Below are positions 11,266-22,842 of a DNA stretch of 64,000 nt, piece by piece. Origin of the DNA: Chamaecyparis obtusa (taxonomy: Eukaryota; Streptophyta; Pinopsida; Cupressales; Cupressaceae); the NCBI GenBank assembly GCA_027943335.1, contig BSBK01008428.1, positions 62,001-126,000 of the forward strand, given 5' to 3'. Numbering within the stretch: the stretch's first letter is position 1; the number at the start of each line of letters is the position of its first letter. The notes under the pieces are model-generated. The model was not told the DNA's origin and did not search any database. It worked only from the letters and a program-made list of their open reading frames with translations. The position numbers were made by a program, and so were the translations under genes.

Positions 11266-12321
11266 CTAGAAGTGTCCCATGAAATTCACATCTCTTTCTA
11301 CAACTATGCTTACTGGCAACAAATGTATCCTTACTATCTCCTTGAATAAAACATGGGCAATATAACTGGCATCATGTGTTCTTTTATAAGGAATAAAGTG
11401 GCTCATCTTACTGAATCTGTCTAATACCAAAAATACACTATCTAAACCAGTTGGTGTCCTAGGAAATCCTACTATAAAATCCATGCTTATGCACTCCCAA
11501 GGTCTATTTGGGATGGGAAATGGTTGGTAAAGACCTACATTTGATGATGTCCCCTTTCCCTTTTGACACACTCCACATTGCTCAACATACCTTCTTATGT
11601 CTTTGAGCATTTTAGGCCACCAATAGAATCTCTCCACTAAGTATAGGTTGTTGTTTAACCCAAAGTGTCTACTCAAGCTACCACTTTGCTTCTCTTGGAT
11701 GAGGTTCTCCCTCATCGAACCTCTTGGAAGACATAAATTCTTGCCCTTGAATAGTAAACTATTTTGCAAAGTATAGTTAGCATATTCGCTATGAAAGTGA
11801 TTATCAAATTCAATGCATACCTTGTGGATCTCTGAGATGTCTACATCTCCTTTATAGAGGTCTTTGAACTCTTCAACTCCAATTCTTTGTAACTGTATCT
11901 CTTGGATAGTGAGAAAAATCCTACTAAGGACATATGAAACCTTATGATTAACCCCCTTTTTGTGCTTGATTGTAAAGGTATATGACTGTAGGAACTCCAT
12001 CCATTTGATGTGACTCAAACTAAGTTTTTGCTGAGTATTTATGTAACTTAGTGCTTGGTTATCAGTGAAAACCACAAACGATTTAGGCAATAGGTAGTTC
12101 CTACACTTCTTAAGGGCTTGTACTAAAGAATATAGCTCTAAGTCATAGGATGAATACCTAGACTTTTCCTCATTAAGTCTCTCACTAAAGAATTCCACTA
12201 GCCTGCCTTCTTGGCTTAGGACTGCCCCCACTTCTATGTTGTTTGCATCACATTCCACTATGAATGGTTTGACAAAACTTGGTAAAAATAGTATTTTTTG
12301 GGTAGCTACTTCCTTCTTCAA
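11266..12321 (-). pseudogene. Gypsy RNase H and integrase (351 codons open)
   Basis: This is the longest open stretch of the block D gypsy pol. Residues 1-135 are RNase H: acidic residues in IVECDANN, YDLELYSLVQAL and VFTDNQALSYIN, then the LSHIKWMEFLQSYTFTIKHK tail. Residues 200-245 are the integrase zinc region (RHFG and CGVCQ, with the first His not evident). Residues 260-351 are the catalytic core, with Asp in SMDFIVGFP and Asp in ERDVNFMGHF. It continues out of frame into 10918-11235. It is not functional, since the flanking RT, PR and gag all carry stops. The duplicate at 51244-52236 has two adjacent stops in RNase H. Confidence 0.85.
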
Positions 12322-12429
12322 CCTCTCAAACCTCTCATTGGCTTATTTGGTCCATAAAAACTTTATCTTAAGTCCTCCTTTGATAGTGTCAAGGACTGGT
12401 ACAGAAATTTCATTAAACCTTATAATAAA

Positions 12430-13400
12430 CTTCCAATAGAATCAGGCTAACCCATGGAAGTTTCTAACTTCAATCCCTATCTTGGGGGTAGACCAACTGA
12501 TAATGGCTTCAACCTTACTCTTATTGATATTCAAGTCACCTTGGGACACTACAAATCCTAGGTAGAAGAGTTCTTGTTTCATAAACTCACTCTTTTCAAG
12601 GTTTATGGTGAGCTTCTCATCTTGAAGTTTCTTTAACAGAAGTTCTAGGTGTTTCATATGGTCCTCCTTTGTATTACTAAAGACTAATATGTCATCTAGA
12701 TACACCACTACAAATACTCCTATATAGTCCTTTAAGACCTCATGAAGGTGCTAGGTGCATTTGTGAGGCCAAATGGCATTACTAGCCACTCATAGGGACC
12801 TTCTATGGTTTTGAATACAGATTTCCACTCATCACCCCTTTTCATCCTAATTTTATAGTACCCACTCTTTAGGTCTATCTTGGATTAGAATTTAGCACCC
12901 CCTAGACAATGTGTTAGGTCTTCTATCCTATGGATAGGCAACCTATACCTAATGGTGATCCAGCTGATTTCTCTTGAGTCAGTGCACATCCTTCATGTGC
13001 ATCGCTTCTTGGGTGCTAGAACAACTGGTACAATACAAGGGCTTATTCTCTTCCTTATCAAACCTTGATCCAAAATTTCTTGAACTTGCCTTGCTATCAA
13101 CTTGTTTTGTTCTGGTGTCACCTCGTAGGTAGCTTTGTTAGGTAGCGATTACCCTGGTACAAAGTCAATCTGATGACTGATTTCTCTCTATGGTAGTAAT
13201 TTAGCTAGTGTACCCTCACTAATAATTTCCTTGAACTGGTCTAACAATTTCTTTACTTCTTTTGGGGAAGGTGACCAATTAGGTGACTCCTCCTCCTTGA
13301 GCTTCAACATAATAGCATAGCCAACTTATTCTCCTTCTTTCATGTCTTGTTGGAACTATTTCCCACTTATTAGGAGTGCATTTGAGTCCACCTTCTCCAC
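12430..13400 (-). pseudogene. Gypsy reverse transcriptase, broken
   Basis: The minus-strand reverse transcriptase is recognisable from VYLDDILVFSNTKEDHMKHL (catalytic YLDD box, 12650-12708) and the thumb/connection FYLGFVVSQGDLNINKSKVE. Upstream palm and finger regions (12720-13400) are readable only in pieces because of stops and frameshifts. It is joined to RNase H through one in-frame stop at about 12345. Confidence 0.75.
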
Positions 13401-13499
13401 TGCATCTCAATTAAATACTGCATCTTGTAAGTTACTCCATTCTTCTTAAATGAGTACTTGTTCTCCTTGCAATGGTGTACTGTCTCCCTATCATATTGC

Positions 13500-13872
13500 C
13501 ATGGTCTGCCAAGAAACAGATGGCATGCATTCATTGGTAACACATCACAAAGTATTATGTCTTGATACTTTCCTATGGTGACCTCAATCCATACTTATTT
13601 GAATTAACCAATATATTTTGCCCCTTATTCAACCAAGTGACCTTGTAGAGACACACATGAGGAATCTTGGTGAGGTTCAACTCTTATATTGCCTCCTCCG
13701 AAATGGCATTGTTAGTAGACCCTGAATCAATTATAACCCTACATACTTCACCTAGTATCTTGCACTTGACCCTAAAAAGACCCCTCATCTTTTTATGTTC
13801 ATCCTTTGTAGGTGCTTTGATCAAAATCCTTCTCACCAGAAGATTCTCTCCTTTCTTTGAATATAAACTCAT
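13500..13872 (-). pseudogene. Gypsy aspartic protease
   Basis: The retropepsin active site reads VIIDSGSTNNAISEEAI on the minus strand (about 13684-13735), with the expected hydrophobic run before DSG. The C-terminal part continues after a stop as TKIPHVCLYKVTWLNKGQNI. It lies directly after the zinc knuckle of gag, as expected for gag-PR-RT-RH-IN order. Confidence 0.8.
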
Positions 13873-13929
13873 CTTTGATTCTTTAATAATGTCCTCCTCT
13901 TATGCATATGAAATCTTTTTCTCACCTTG

Positions 13930-15034
13930 TGAAGATTATGGCTTATTTGGACACCTATATGCAGGGTGAACGAACTGCCCACAATTATAAAACTTCATGG
14001 AAGAAAAATGAGAGCTTCCCCAAATCCACCTGATCTACCTCTTCTACCATTGTAGGAACTCCTACCTTAGTATCCTCCTCTTCTATTTGACTCATGGGAT
14101 TTTTCACCAAACTTAGAATCACCTTGGCCTCTGGTCTCATTTCGCCTTCCACCAGGACCTCCTCTATGTCCACCTCTAGAGTCTTTGCCTCTTCCTCTAC
14201 CTCTACTATTTGTATCTTGTTTTTTTTCAACTTTTCCTCCTCTTTAATAGCCATTTGATAACAACTATGGAGAGTAGTTAGTGTAAAGAGACTCAACTCT
14301 TCCTGTATATTCCATCTAAGGTCATTTAGATACCTAGAAACCTTAATGCTTTCCATTTCTTGCACTCTAGACCTAAGGCTTAGTTTTTTGAATTCTTGTA
14401 TATAGGAAGCCACATATAGATCTCTTTGTTTGAGATTTTGCATTTTCTTTTACAATTGGATGTCATAATCTTCCGATAGATAGTTTTCCTTTACCTTAGC
14501 CACCATAGTCTTCCAATTGGTTATTGGCTTCTTTCCTTCCTTCTCTATTTCTTCTTCCAAGAACTTCCACCATGTTAGTGCTTGTCCTCTTAGCCTTGAT
14601 TTGGTTGTCTTCACCTTTTAGGCCTCTATAACCCCATCACATTAAAATTGATTCTCCATTCCCTCAATCCACTCCATAACCAATTCTGCATCCATTATTC
14701 TAGTTAAAACCATAATGCCTTCTAGTGCCTTGGAACTGAGTGCCTTCAAGGATTTTAGGAAATGTTCCTCTATTAATGGAGGGTCTTTTTTAGGTTCTAT
14801 TTCTTCTTCTACTTGACTCTTACCTTTGTATTTGTCCACTTTTAACCATTCTTTCATCTTTCCTATAGTCTCTGCAACCTCTTCTAGCTTGTGCTTTATT
14901 TCTTCTACAACTTCTTCAAGAAGTCTATTCCTTTCTTGTTTCTCTATCAAATCTCCATCCAATTTTCCATTATTCACCATTGTGCTTTCACCTATTGATT
15001 CACTTCCCTCTGTCATACACTTCTCAATTCCCAA
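13930..15034 (-). pseudogene. Gypsy gag with zinc knuckle
   Basis: This gag-like polyprotein is on the minus strand. A first open part (15034-14642, starting MGIEKCMTE) is charged and likely coiled coil (LLEEVVEEIKHKLEEVAETI). A second open part (14443-13985) holds the retrotransposon gag signature LKQRDLYVASYIQEFKKLSL. The zinc knuckle follows at about 13934-13985 as FYNCGQFVHPAYRCPNK, where the first Cys of the CX2CX4HX4C pattern is Phe. A stop near 14450 separates the two parts in both this copy and the duplicate, so it predates the duplication. Confidence 0.8.
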
Positions 15035-15044
15035 GCCTTTTATT

Positions 15045-15057
15045 GGCTATGATACCA
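15045..15057 (-). other. Primer-binding site (initiator tRNA-Met)
   Basis: The minus strand reads TGGTATCATAGCC. It differs at one position from TGGTATCAGAGCC, the usual plant PBS complementary to the 3' end of initiator tRNA-Met. It lies between LTR-b and gag, which fixes the element's orientation. Confidence 0.8.
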
Positions 15058-15059
15058 AT

Positions 15060-16671
15060 TTCGTGGGTTGCACTACCTCTCAAGAGCACTCTTTCTCTAC
15101 CTAAGACCTATTCTTTGGTTTTACTAGGCTATTCCTCTCTAGACTATGTAGAGATCAGTCCTAGGATCCCTATATCCTTTTAGAGCTCTCCACCAACTTC
15201 AAACTCTCCACTATGCTTCACTATCCAACTATGCACTCATGGACTTAATTTAGCCACCCTACCTCCCAAATCCTCTTGGGACTTGGAATAGGTGTTTTGT
15301 CTATCCCTTGCTTGTTTTCAAACCATTTTTATCCACTTGAATGGATTCTCCCTTGGGTCTTCCATTTCTTTCTTTCTTTCCAAGTTTGTAGGCCTTGTAG
15401 CCTTTTTAGCCCCAATTAGGCCTCCTCAAATTAGAGTTCTTGGAATAACTCTCAACTCCTTCCAATAAACCCCCAAACTATTAACGGATTCTCTCTATGG
15501 ACTTCCTAGGCTTAAATATATCCTAGGTTTTAAACGCCAAAAGTGTTCGTACTTAGGTTTGTCACCAAACCCCTACTTTTAAGGGTTTATAGGGTATGCG
15601 ACTCTGTTTGGCTTCTTGAGTCTCAACATGTGCTTTAATGGTTTTCTCTACACTTCTCCATGCATCCAAATTACTATAAAACATGCATCTATACTTATAC
15701 ACCCTTTATTGGTTCACTCATATCCATTGAGCAGGCTCTCTTGCTACTGATCTTTTCAAAAATCTATCTAGAATGCTTCTGCACTCGCCTAGGACTTGAG
15801 GGAAAAATTAACTCTCCTACAAAAAAGACTCCACAAACCATATTTACAACATATAAAAGGTCCCCTACTTGATTCCAAGAGGCCATCGAAGTTCAACAAT
15901 GGGAAGTCAAGTGGGGAGCATATTTACAAGACTGCCACTGAAGTAGGTAGTGAACCAGTGAAACACAAAGAATTTGCAAAATTCTAACCATTCGTACAAA
16001 ATAACTAAAATAATGGCATAAAATGTAATTGAATAACATAAAGTAATTCCTCAAACCATTAGTTCATTCCTTTCAATCTATTCAATGATTGGATGAAGGC
16101 TCTGTTACCAAAAACATGATCAAATCGTGTGATAACAAGAACACAATCTGTACAATAACTCCCTCTCCATTAGATTAGGGTTTTTCTGACCTTATATATT
16201 ATCTTCCCACATGTTTGGCCCCTTAGGTCAGGTTTAGAACACCATTACAACCTTTTCCTATTTTTTAGGAAATGTTGTCATGACAACTTTGCAAAATTGC
16301 AAAGTTGTTATGAGCAACTTTACATCTTTTTTACATCTTTTTGAAAACTTGACTTTCCACTCTCCTACCTAGCCTAGCTCAAACCTAAATCATTCTAATG
16401 TTTCTTAAAATACTTAAAATCATCAAAATATCCATGCTACTCCATTTTGGAGTCATAGTCAAACCTTGACCCAAGTTGACTTTTCTAAGACTTAGCACTA
16501 GACCTATTGAAACTAGACCACTTTCAAGACTCAAAGAATACCTAACTAAAAAGAAAAATCAAACCACACTTGGGACTTTATCAATAGTCCTTATTTCCTT
16601 GGTGGTTGGCTAGAACAATCTACAAGCCAAAATGAACTGGGATCTAAATAAGACCCTAAGGTGCTCCTCCA
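15060..16671 (-). mobile_element. LTR-b, 5' LTR of the block D gypsy element (~1.6 kb)
   Basis: On the minus strand it starts at 16671 with TGGAGGAGCACCTTAGGG and ends just before the PBS. A TATA box (AATATATAAGG) is at about 16190-16200. Upstream of it are three overlapping palindromes at 16271-16321 (ATGTTGTCATGACAACTTT, TTTGCAAAATTGCAAA and AAAGTTGTTATGAGCAACTT). Its first bases resemble those of LTR-a, and only one base separates the two LTRs. No 3' LTR is present, because the element is truncated at 10917. Confidence 0.7.
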
Positions 16672-16672
16672 G

Positions 16673-17557
16673 TGGCTCTCGTAGGGAAAGAGTTTAAAAT
16701 TTACAAACACCAATTACAGAACCCTAAAAAAATAAAACTAATATTCATAGACTCCATTTTCATTCCCACAAGGGCCATGTGATTTCCACAGTGGGAATTC
16801 AAGCTGGAGCCATTTTAACTATGTACACCTTGTCCAGTCTAGAGACTTAGAACTAGGAACAAGAATTTATTTACCTAAACAAAGTAAAAAATAAATCAAA
16901 CCATTTCACACACAAAAATAAAATGATGAATCTTAACTATCATACAGAAAATATTTCCTAATTCAATCTATTGAACTCAAATGGAAACCAAATTCAAGAA
17001 CACAATCAATGAACCTTAGACAATCAAAATGCTTGGTATTGGAAATCATGCCAAAATGCTGCCAAACTTTGTACATTTTTCAGAAGGACCTTAAATATGT
17101 CCATCCTCCATGTTTAAACAAATTTATCCAACCCATAACTACTTTAGGGAATGTTTTCTCCTTTTACCCAAATATTGTCTTGCTACATTAAAAAGTTGTA
17201 AAAGTTGGTCTAGAAACTTTATGTTTGCATCTCTTACATTTGTGTCCATTACAATGAGGTGACCCAATATATGGGTTCCAAAAGACATATAGAAACTACC
17301 TAGAAATTTCTATAACCAAAATAAGATATTTGATGCAATCTTTTGTGCCATTCTCCACACTATGCCACTTTTGGCTTACATGGAAACTTTGGGCCAACAC
17401 ATAAATAACTCTGACAACTTGGACAAAGTAACATAACCAATTATGAATACTCACCTATTAGACTCTCAATTGGTCCTTATTCACACCATGGCCCTTGTAG
17501 GATCAAACAATCCAAAATTTGAGGGTTCAAGTTACCTAACCCCCAGGTGCTCCTGCA
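16673..17557 (-). mobile_element. LTR-a (885 bp) abutting LTR-b
   Basis: This is a full-length LTR-a on the minus strand, running from TGCAGGAGCACC at 17557, preceded by the polypurine GTGGGGAGAATGG, to GAGAGCCA at 16673. The length matches the other full copies within a few bases. The palindrome before the TATA is degenerate here (about 17180-17215). Confidence 0.75.
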
Positions 17558-17570
17558 CCATTCTCCCCAC

Positions 17571-19075
17571 ATGAAAAGATATCAACTCACATTAGGTGAC
17601 AAGAGCACAAGATAAATTCTTAACTTCTTTAAATCACCTTAGGTACCCAAGTATCTTCTACTTCATGAATATGTTTCCATTTGATTAGGTGTTCCATGTA
17701 ATTCCTATGTCTAGTCTTCTTTGAAATCCGTGAATCTAACACCTTCTCTGTTGTAGGCTTAGGTGGAGAAGGTAATTTCAAGTCAATGACCATCTCTTCA
17801 CTATCAAATTCATCCTTACTTTCATCTAGAATGGGACCTTTTTCAGGTATGGGATCTACCACATGAAAAATAGTAGACAAAGATATGTCTTCTGGTATGT
17901 TTATCTTGTATGCATCATTTCTATATTTGGCCGGTATCTTACATGGACCAATCCTTCTAATTTTCAATTTTTAGGAACTCTTTTTTAAAGTGTTTCTTTA
18001 TTCAAATGTACTAATACTAAATCCCCCACTTCAAACTACACTCTTCTTTTCATCCACTCTAACATTTATTTTCTTGGTATTCTCCGTTAGAGTTTGTTTG
18101 ATCTTCTCATGGATCCTTTTCAAGGATTGGTAAATTCCTCATCATTTCCACCTTTCCTTTCCATTCTCCCAATGTCTCTCAGATCTAGCACACCTCTAGA
18201 ATGTAGGCCATATACTACCTCAAAAGGGCTCTTGCTAGTTGTCCTATTTATAGTATCATTGTAAGTGAATTCAGCTTGGTGGATGATTTGAACCCAAGCT
18301 TGACCATATTCCTTAGTTAATCATTTCAAGAGTTTTCCAAGGGTCCTATTGACCACATTTTTCTACCAATATATTTTGGGATGGTAAGAAGACCCAAAAG
18401 ACATATTAGTTCGTAACCTTTTCCACAAGGTTTTCTAAAAGTATCTCATAAAATTTGTATCTCTATCTTGTTCTATGCTGATTGGTAAGCCATGTATTCT
18501 AATGGTTTACTTGAAAAAAAAATGAGCTACATGACTAGCATCATGAGCCTCTTTACAAGGAATTAAATGACCCATTTTACTAAACCTATCTACAACAACA
18601 TAAATATTTTCATAACCAGTCTTTATTTTGGGAAAAATGGCTATGAAAACCGTACATACAAATTCCCAAGGCCTATTGGGAATTGGAAATGGTTGATAAA
18701 GACTAGGATTAGAGGAGGTCCCTTTATCTCTTTGACAAATTGTGCACTTCTCAACATACCTCCTTATGTCCTTATGCATTTTGGGTCAATAATAGAACCC
18801 TTGTACCAACTCCAAAGTATTATTCGATCCAAAGTGTCCAATTAAGCTACCATTGTATTTTCTCATAACCAAATTCTCTCTCATGGATGCCCTTGGAAGC
18901 CACAGTTTTCTCCCCTTGAATAGGAGTCCATCTTACCAAGTGTAGTCTTCATATTCACTGTGAAAGTAATTGTTATAGTCTTAGCATACCCTGTAGGCGT
19001 CAACAAATTCCTCATTCAAATATACTAAATGAAACTGCTTCTTTCCTAGAGGTTACCTATTCTAATTCAAATATA
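17571..19075 (-). pseudogene. Gypsy integrase core and chromodomain remnant
   Basis: From high to low coordinates on the minus strand: a zinc-binding region (CTICQRDKG near 18720), the integrase core start (NRPWEFVCTVFIAIFPK, where the usual first catalytic Asp is replaced by Thr-Val), a broken middle, then the C-terminal fold (RRIGPCKIPAKYRNDAYKIN, 17967-17900) and chromodomain (NYMEHLIKWKHIHEVEDTWV). It ends just before the polypurine tract and LTR-a. At about 19075 it meets the oppositely oriented copia element, with a short imperfect direct repeat at 19015-19100. Confidence 0.8.
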
Positions 19076-19099
19076 CTAATAAAAATTGTTTCTTTCCTA

Positions 19100-22000
19100 A
19101 ATCTAATTACTATTGGATGTGGCATACAAGATTTTTTCATGTTGATTTTGATAATCTTGTAAAGGTCAATAAGAAAAAGATGTTTTAGAGGTTTGCATAC
19201 TTTAGCTAAGCCCAATAATTCTATGTGTAAGGAGTTTCAATTGGGAAAGTTGACTAGATCTAGATTTAATAGTAAATTCAATTCATCATACAATATTTTT
19301 GACCTTGTATACATTGATTTGTGTGGAATGATGAGAACACAAAGCTACTATGGAGATAAGTACTCTATCTTGTTTGTTGATGATTACTCAAGATTGATGT
19401 ACATGATATGTTTTTGAAGGATAAATATGATGCATTCTACATGTTTAAGGTGTATAAAGAAAGAGTTGAAAAAGAAACACGTAAAGCAATTAAGTGTTTC
19501 AGATCTGAAAGAGGAGGCGAGTTTACTTCATAAGATTTCACAACAGTTTGTGAAGAACATGGAATCAAGAGACAAATGTTAGCACCAAGGACACCTCAAC
19601 AAAATGGAATTGTAGAGAGAAGCAACATATCCAGAATTGACTGTGCAAGAACAATTTTTATACAAAAGAGGGTGGGTCAAATTTTTTAGAGAGAAGATGT
19701 AAGTAATGATGTCTATACTTTGAACTAGGTATAACTTAAGAAAGGTACAAACAAAACACATTATAAGTTGTGGTATGGTCATACACCTAGTGTCAGTTCT
19801 TTGAAAACAATTGGAAGTAAATTTTAAATAAAAGAAGGATGAACAAAATGGTAAATTTGATTCTAAGAGTGATGAAGGGATATTTCTAGGACATTCTACT
19901 AGTAGTAAAGCTTATAAGTGTTTGAACAAGATGGTTGAAAGTGAGAATGTAGAATTGATGATTTTCAAAGAAAAATGAGGAAGATAATAAGAAGGAACTA
20001 GAAGACTATGATAGGTTTTTTTTTATGTTCAAGTGGTAGAGCCAGATATAGTACCACTGATAAACAAACTGATGAATGATCACCAATCGGTGAACAATCA
20101 ACAACTGGTGAGTGATGATGAAAGTAACCAAAGAACATATAACTAGTAATCCCAAGGTATGTGAAACTTAATCACTCTCAAGATTAGATTATTGGAGATA
20201 AAAAAGTTGGAGTGATGTAAAGGAGTAAGGTATGGGAAGGAGCTTGTTTACTATCTAACTTAGAACCTAAAACTATTAAAGATATTTGGAAGATAATGAT
20301 TGGGTTAAGCCTATGAAAGAGGAATTAGATCAAATAGAGAAAAATTAATACATGGAATTTATTACCCAGGCCTATTGACAAGAATTTTATAGGTACTAAT
20401 TAGATCTTTAGGAATAAGCTGATTGCGAAAGGAGAACTGATCAGAAACAAGCCAAGGCTAGTTTGCAAAGGGTATGCAAAAGAAGAAGGAATGGACTATG
20501 TTGAGAAATTTTCACATGTTTCTTGACTTGAAGGTGTAAGGATAATTTTGGCATCTGCTTCTTATAAAGGTTTTAAGTTATATCAAATGGATGTAATTTT
20601 TTCTGTTTTGAATGGTGTGTTAGAAGAGGAAGTATACATTGAACAACCTAAAGGTTTCGCTACTGAAAAAGGTAAAGACATGGTATATAAATTGGATAAA
20701 GAATTTTATGGACTCAAACAAGATCCAAGAGGATGGTATGAAAGGCTACATGCTTATCTTATTCATATTGGTTTCAAAACAACTAGTGTTAATAATAATG
20801 TATATCTAAAATCTAAAATTGAAGATATGATATGGATTGCTGATATTTTTGTTGATGACATAATATTTGGTGTAAATGAAGCATCAAGAAGGTCATTTGT
20901 AGATTCAATGAGGAAGGAATTTGAAATTTCAATGATAGGATAAATCAAATTATTTATTGATCTTTAAGTGTAAAAGATGAAGAAAGGGATATACATCAGT
21001 CAATCCAGGTATGTGAAGGGGATTCTGAGTACTTTTGGCATGGATGACTCAAAAATAGCGGGAACACCTATGGTCATAGGTTGGAAAATATCTAAGGAGG
21101 ATCAATCCAAAGAGGTAAATGAAACTCTCTATAGATCCATGATCAGTAAGTTGCAGTACGGTGTTCACAGTAGACTAGATATTATACATGTTATCAATAT
21201 GTTGCAAGGTTTTCCTCAAATCTAAAAGACTCACATATGGTTGCAATGAAGAGGACCTTTAGATATCTCAAGGGGATTGAAGATTATGGACTATGGTATA
21301 GTAAGGATGAATAATTTTCTTTGAATGTGTTTATTGATGCAGATTGGGAAAGTAATATTGATGATAGGCATAACACAAGTAGTGGAGCATTATTTCTTGG
21401 TGAAATATTAGTCTCTTGGAATAGTAAAAAGTAGAATTTTATTTCTCAATCTACTACAGAGGCAGAGTATGTTGATGCTTCTATTTTTTTAAGAAAATGA
21501 TATAGATAAAACATATCCTTGTGGGAATTCATGAGATGTTCACAAAATTGGTTGTTATCTATTGTGATAACACTAGTGAAACAAAAATTTCTAATAGTCT
21601 ATTGATGCACTAAAAAAAAACATATTGCAATAAAATATCATTTTCCAAGAGAATAGGTATAGGAGGAGGTAAGACTTGACTATGTGCCTACTAAAGAATT
21701 TTTTTTTGATATATTCACCAAGCCATTACCAAAGGATACCTTTGAGTACCTTAGAGGTAGATTACGTTTATTCCCCTATCTGAAGTTAATTAGAGGATGA
21801 TGTTGATTACATCAGTTCATATGTGTTTATCAGAATATCATGTGTATGGATTGATGTAGAGGTGGATTAATCCATAGCGAGACAAGAATTAATATGATGT
21901 TAGGATACAGTGAAGAGGAAATAACAAGAAAAAAATAGTTAAGTATAGTCAAAGATGATTGAATGATTATATAACTTTGGCATTTGGGTCAAAGAGGGAG

Positions 22001-22255
22001 AATATACATTATAAAGGGAGAATATGTATGAACATAAGAAAATAACATATAGGATGAGATGAAAGGAAGAGTATATGTAGGTGATGAATCGTTATGATAG
22101 AGTGAGGAGACATATGATCAGAGGTTCAAACAGAAGTGGAAACATTTATTAATAGTGAGTAAGAGGATTTTCATGAGGGAGACACATTGTTTCCAAGAAG
22201 AGCTCAAAAGTTAGGAGGAGTTAACATTGTTTCCATCAATGCCAAAGGGGAAGAT
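19100..22255 (+). mobile_element. Ty1/copia element interior (IN-RT-RH), truncated
   Basis: This is a plus-strand copia remnant lacking gag, protease and the 5' LTR. It starts in the GAG-pre-integrase domain (MWHTRFFHVDFDNL, 19118). Integrase follows: VYIDLCG, LFVDDYSRLMYM, RSERGGEF and QQNGIVERSN. The second catalytic residue, usually Asp in SDxGGEF, is Glu. Reverse transcriptase is at 20548-21225, with YQMDV, EEEVYIEQP, YGLKQDPRGWYERL and FVDDIIFG. RNase H is at about 21310-21500, with DADW and STTEAEYVDAS. A polypurine tract (AAAGGGGAAGAT) at 22244-22255 precedes the LTR. Stops and frameshifts break every domain. Confidence 0.85.
20548..20943 (+). pseudogene. Copia reverse transcriptase segment
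   Basis: A 131-codon open segment covers the reverse transcriptase palm. The first catalytic Asp is in YQMDVIFSVLNG, and the active-site pair is in FVDDIIFG (usually YVDD). It is followed after a stop by a second open part (20977-21225) reading MKKGIYISQSRYVKGILSTF, the usual continuation towards the thumb. The duplicate is at 60909-61304. Confidence 0.85.
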
Positions 22256-22842
22256 TGTTAGCATAATTCATGCACTGATGCTAAGTATTATGTTGATGAT
22301 GATTAGTAGAGGTTTAATGACAGGTGAATCAGTTATTAGGTTATCATTGATGTCAACTAATCGACTTAGTATTTTCAATATGTTACCATATATTGTACAA
22401 TTGAGTCAGGAGTTAAGTATTTTTTTGAAGTTACTATTCTAATAAAATAATATGTTATGTGTTAGTAAAGTAGTAAGTCATTTGTATAATTATTTGAAAT
22501 TATTTGACATCACATTGCCTAAGGTATGCATTTGAAGTGGATTCTTCAAGAAGTTTATTTGGGTCAAATAATTTTTTGAAGATGTTTCAATTTCCAATGT
22601 GAAATTCATATGGAAGTAGAAGCGATTAGAGAAAAATAGTTTATATATTGTTAGATATGTTGTATCTTACCTAATATGATATGGATCTTTCGTATCTTGG
22701 ATCTAGGGTTTATTTTAAGTCAGTGGAAGAAAATCTATATATTGGAAAGTTGAAAAATAAATTATTTGCTAATTGCGAATTACAAAAGGATTTGGTAACA
22801 AAGAAAGTGAAGGAATCAAGTGCGATCAAGCTATAGCTAAAA
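22256..22842 (+). mobile_element. Copia 3' LTR, 5' part
   Basis: It starts TGTTAGCATAATTCATGC right after the polypurine tract. Its sequence from about 22305 recurs at 24683-25245, where the LTR continues to a terminal CA at 25751. Here it stops at about 22842, joined to unrelated sequence that also appears at 25915. Confidence 0.75.
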
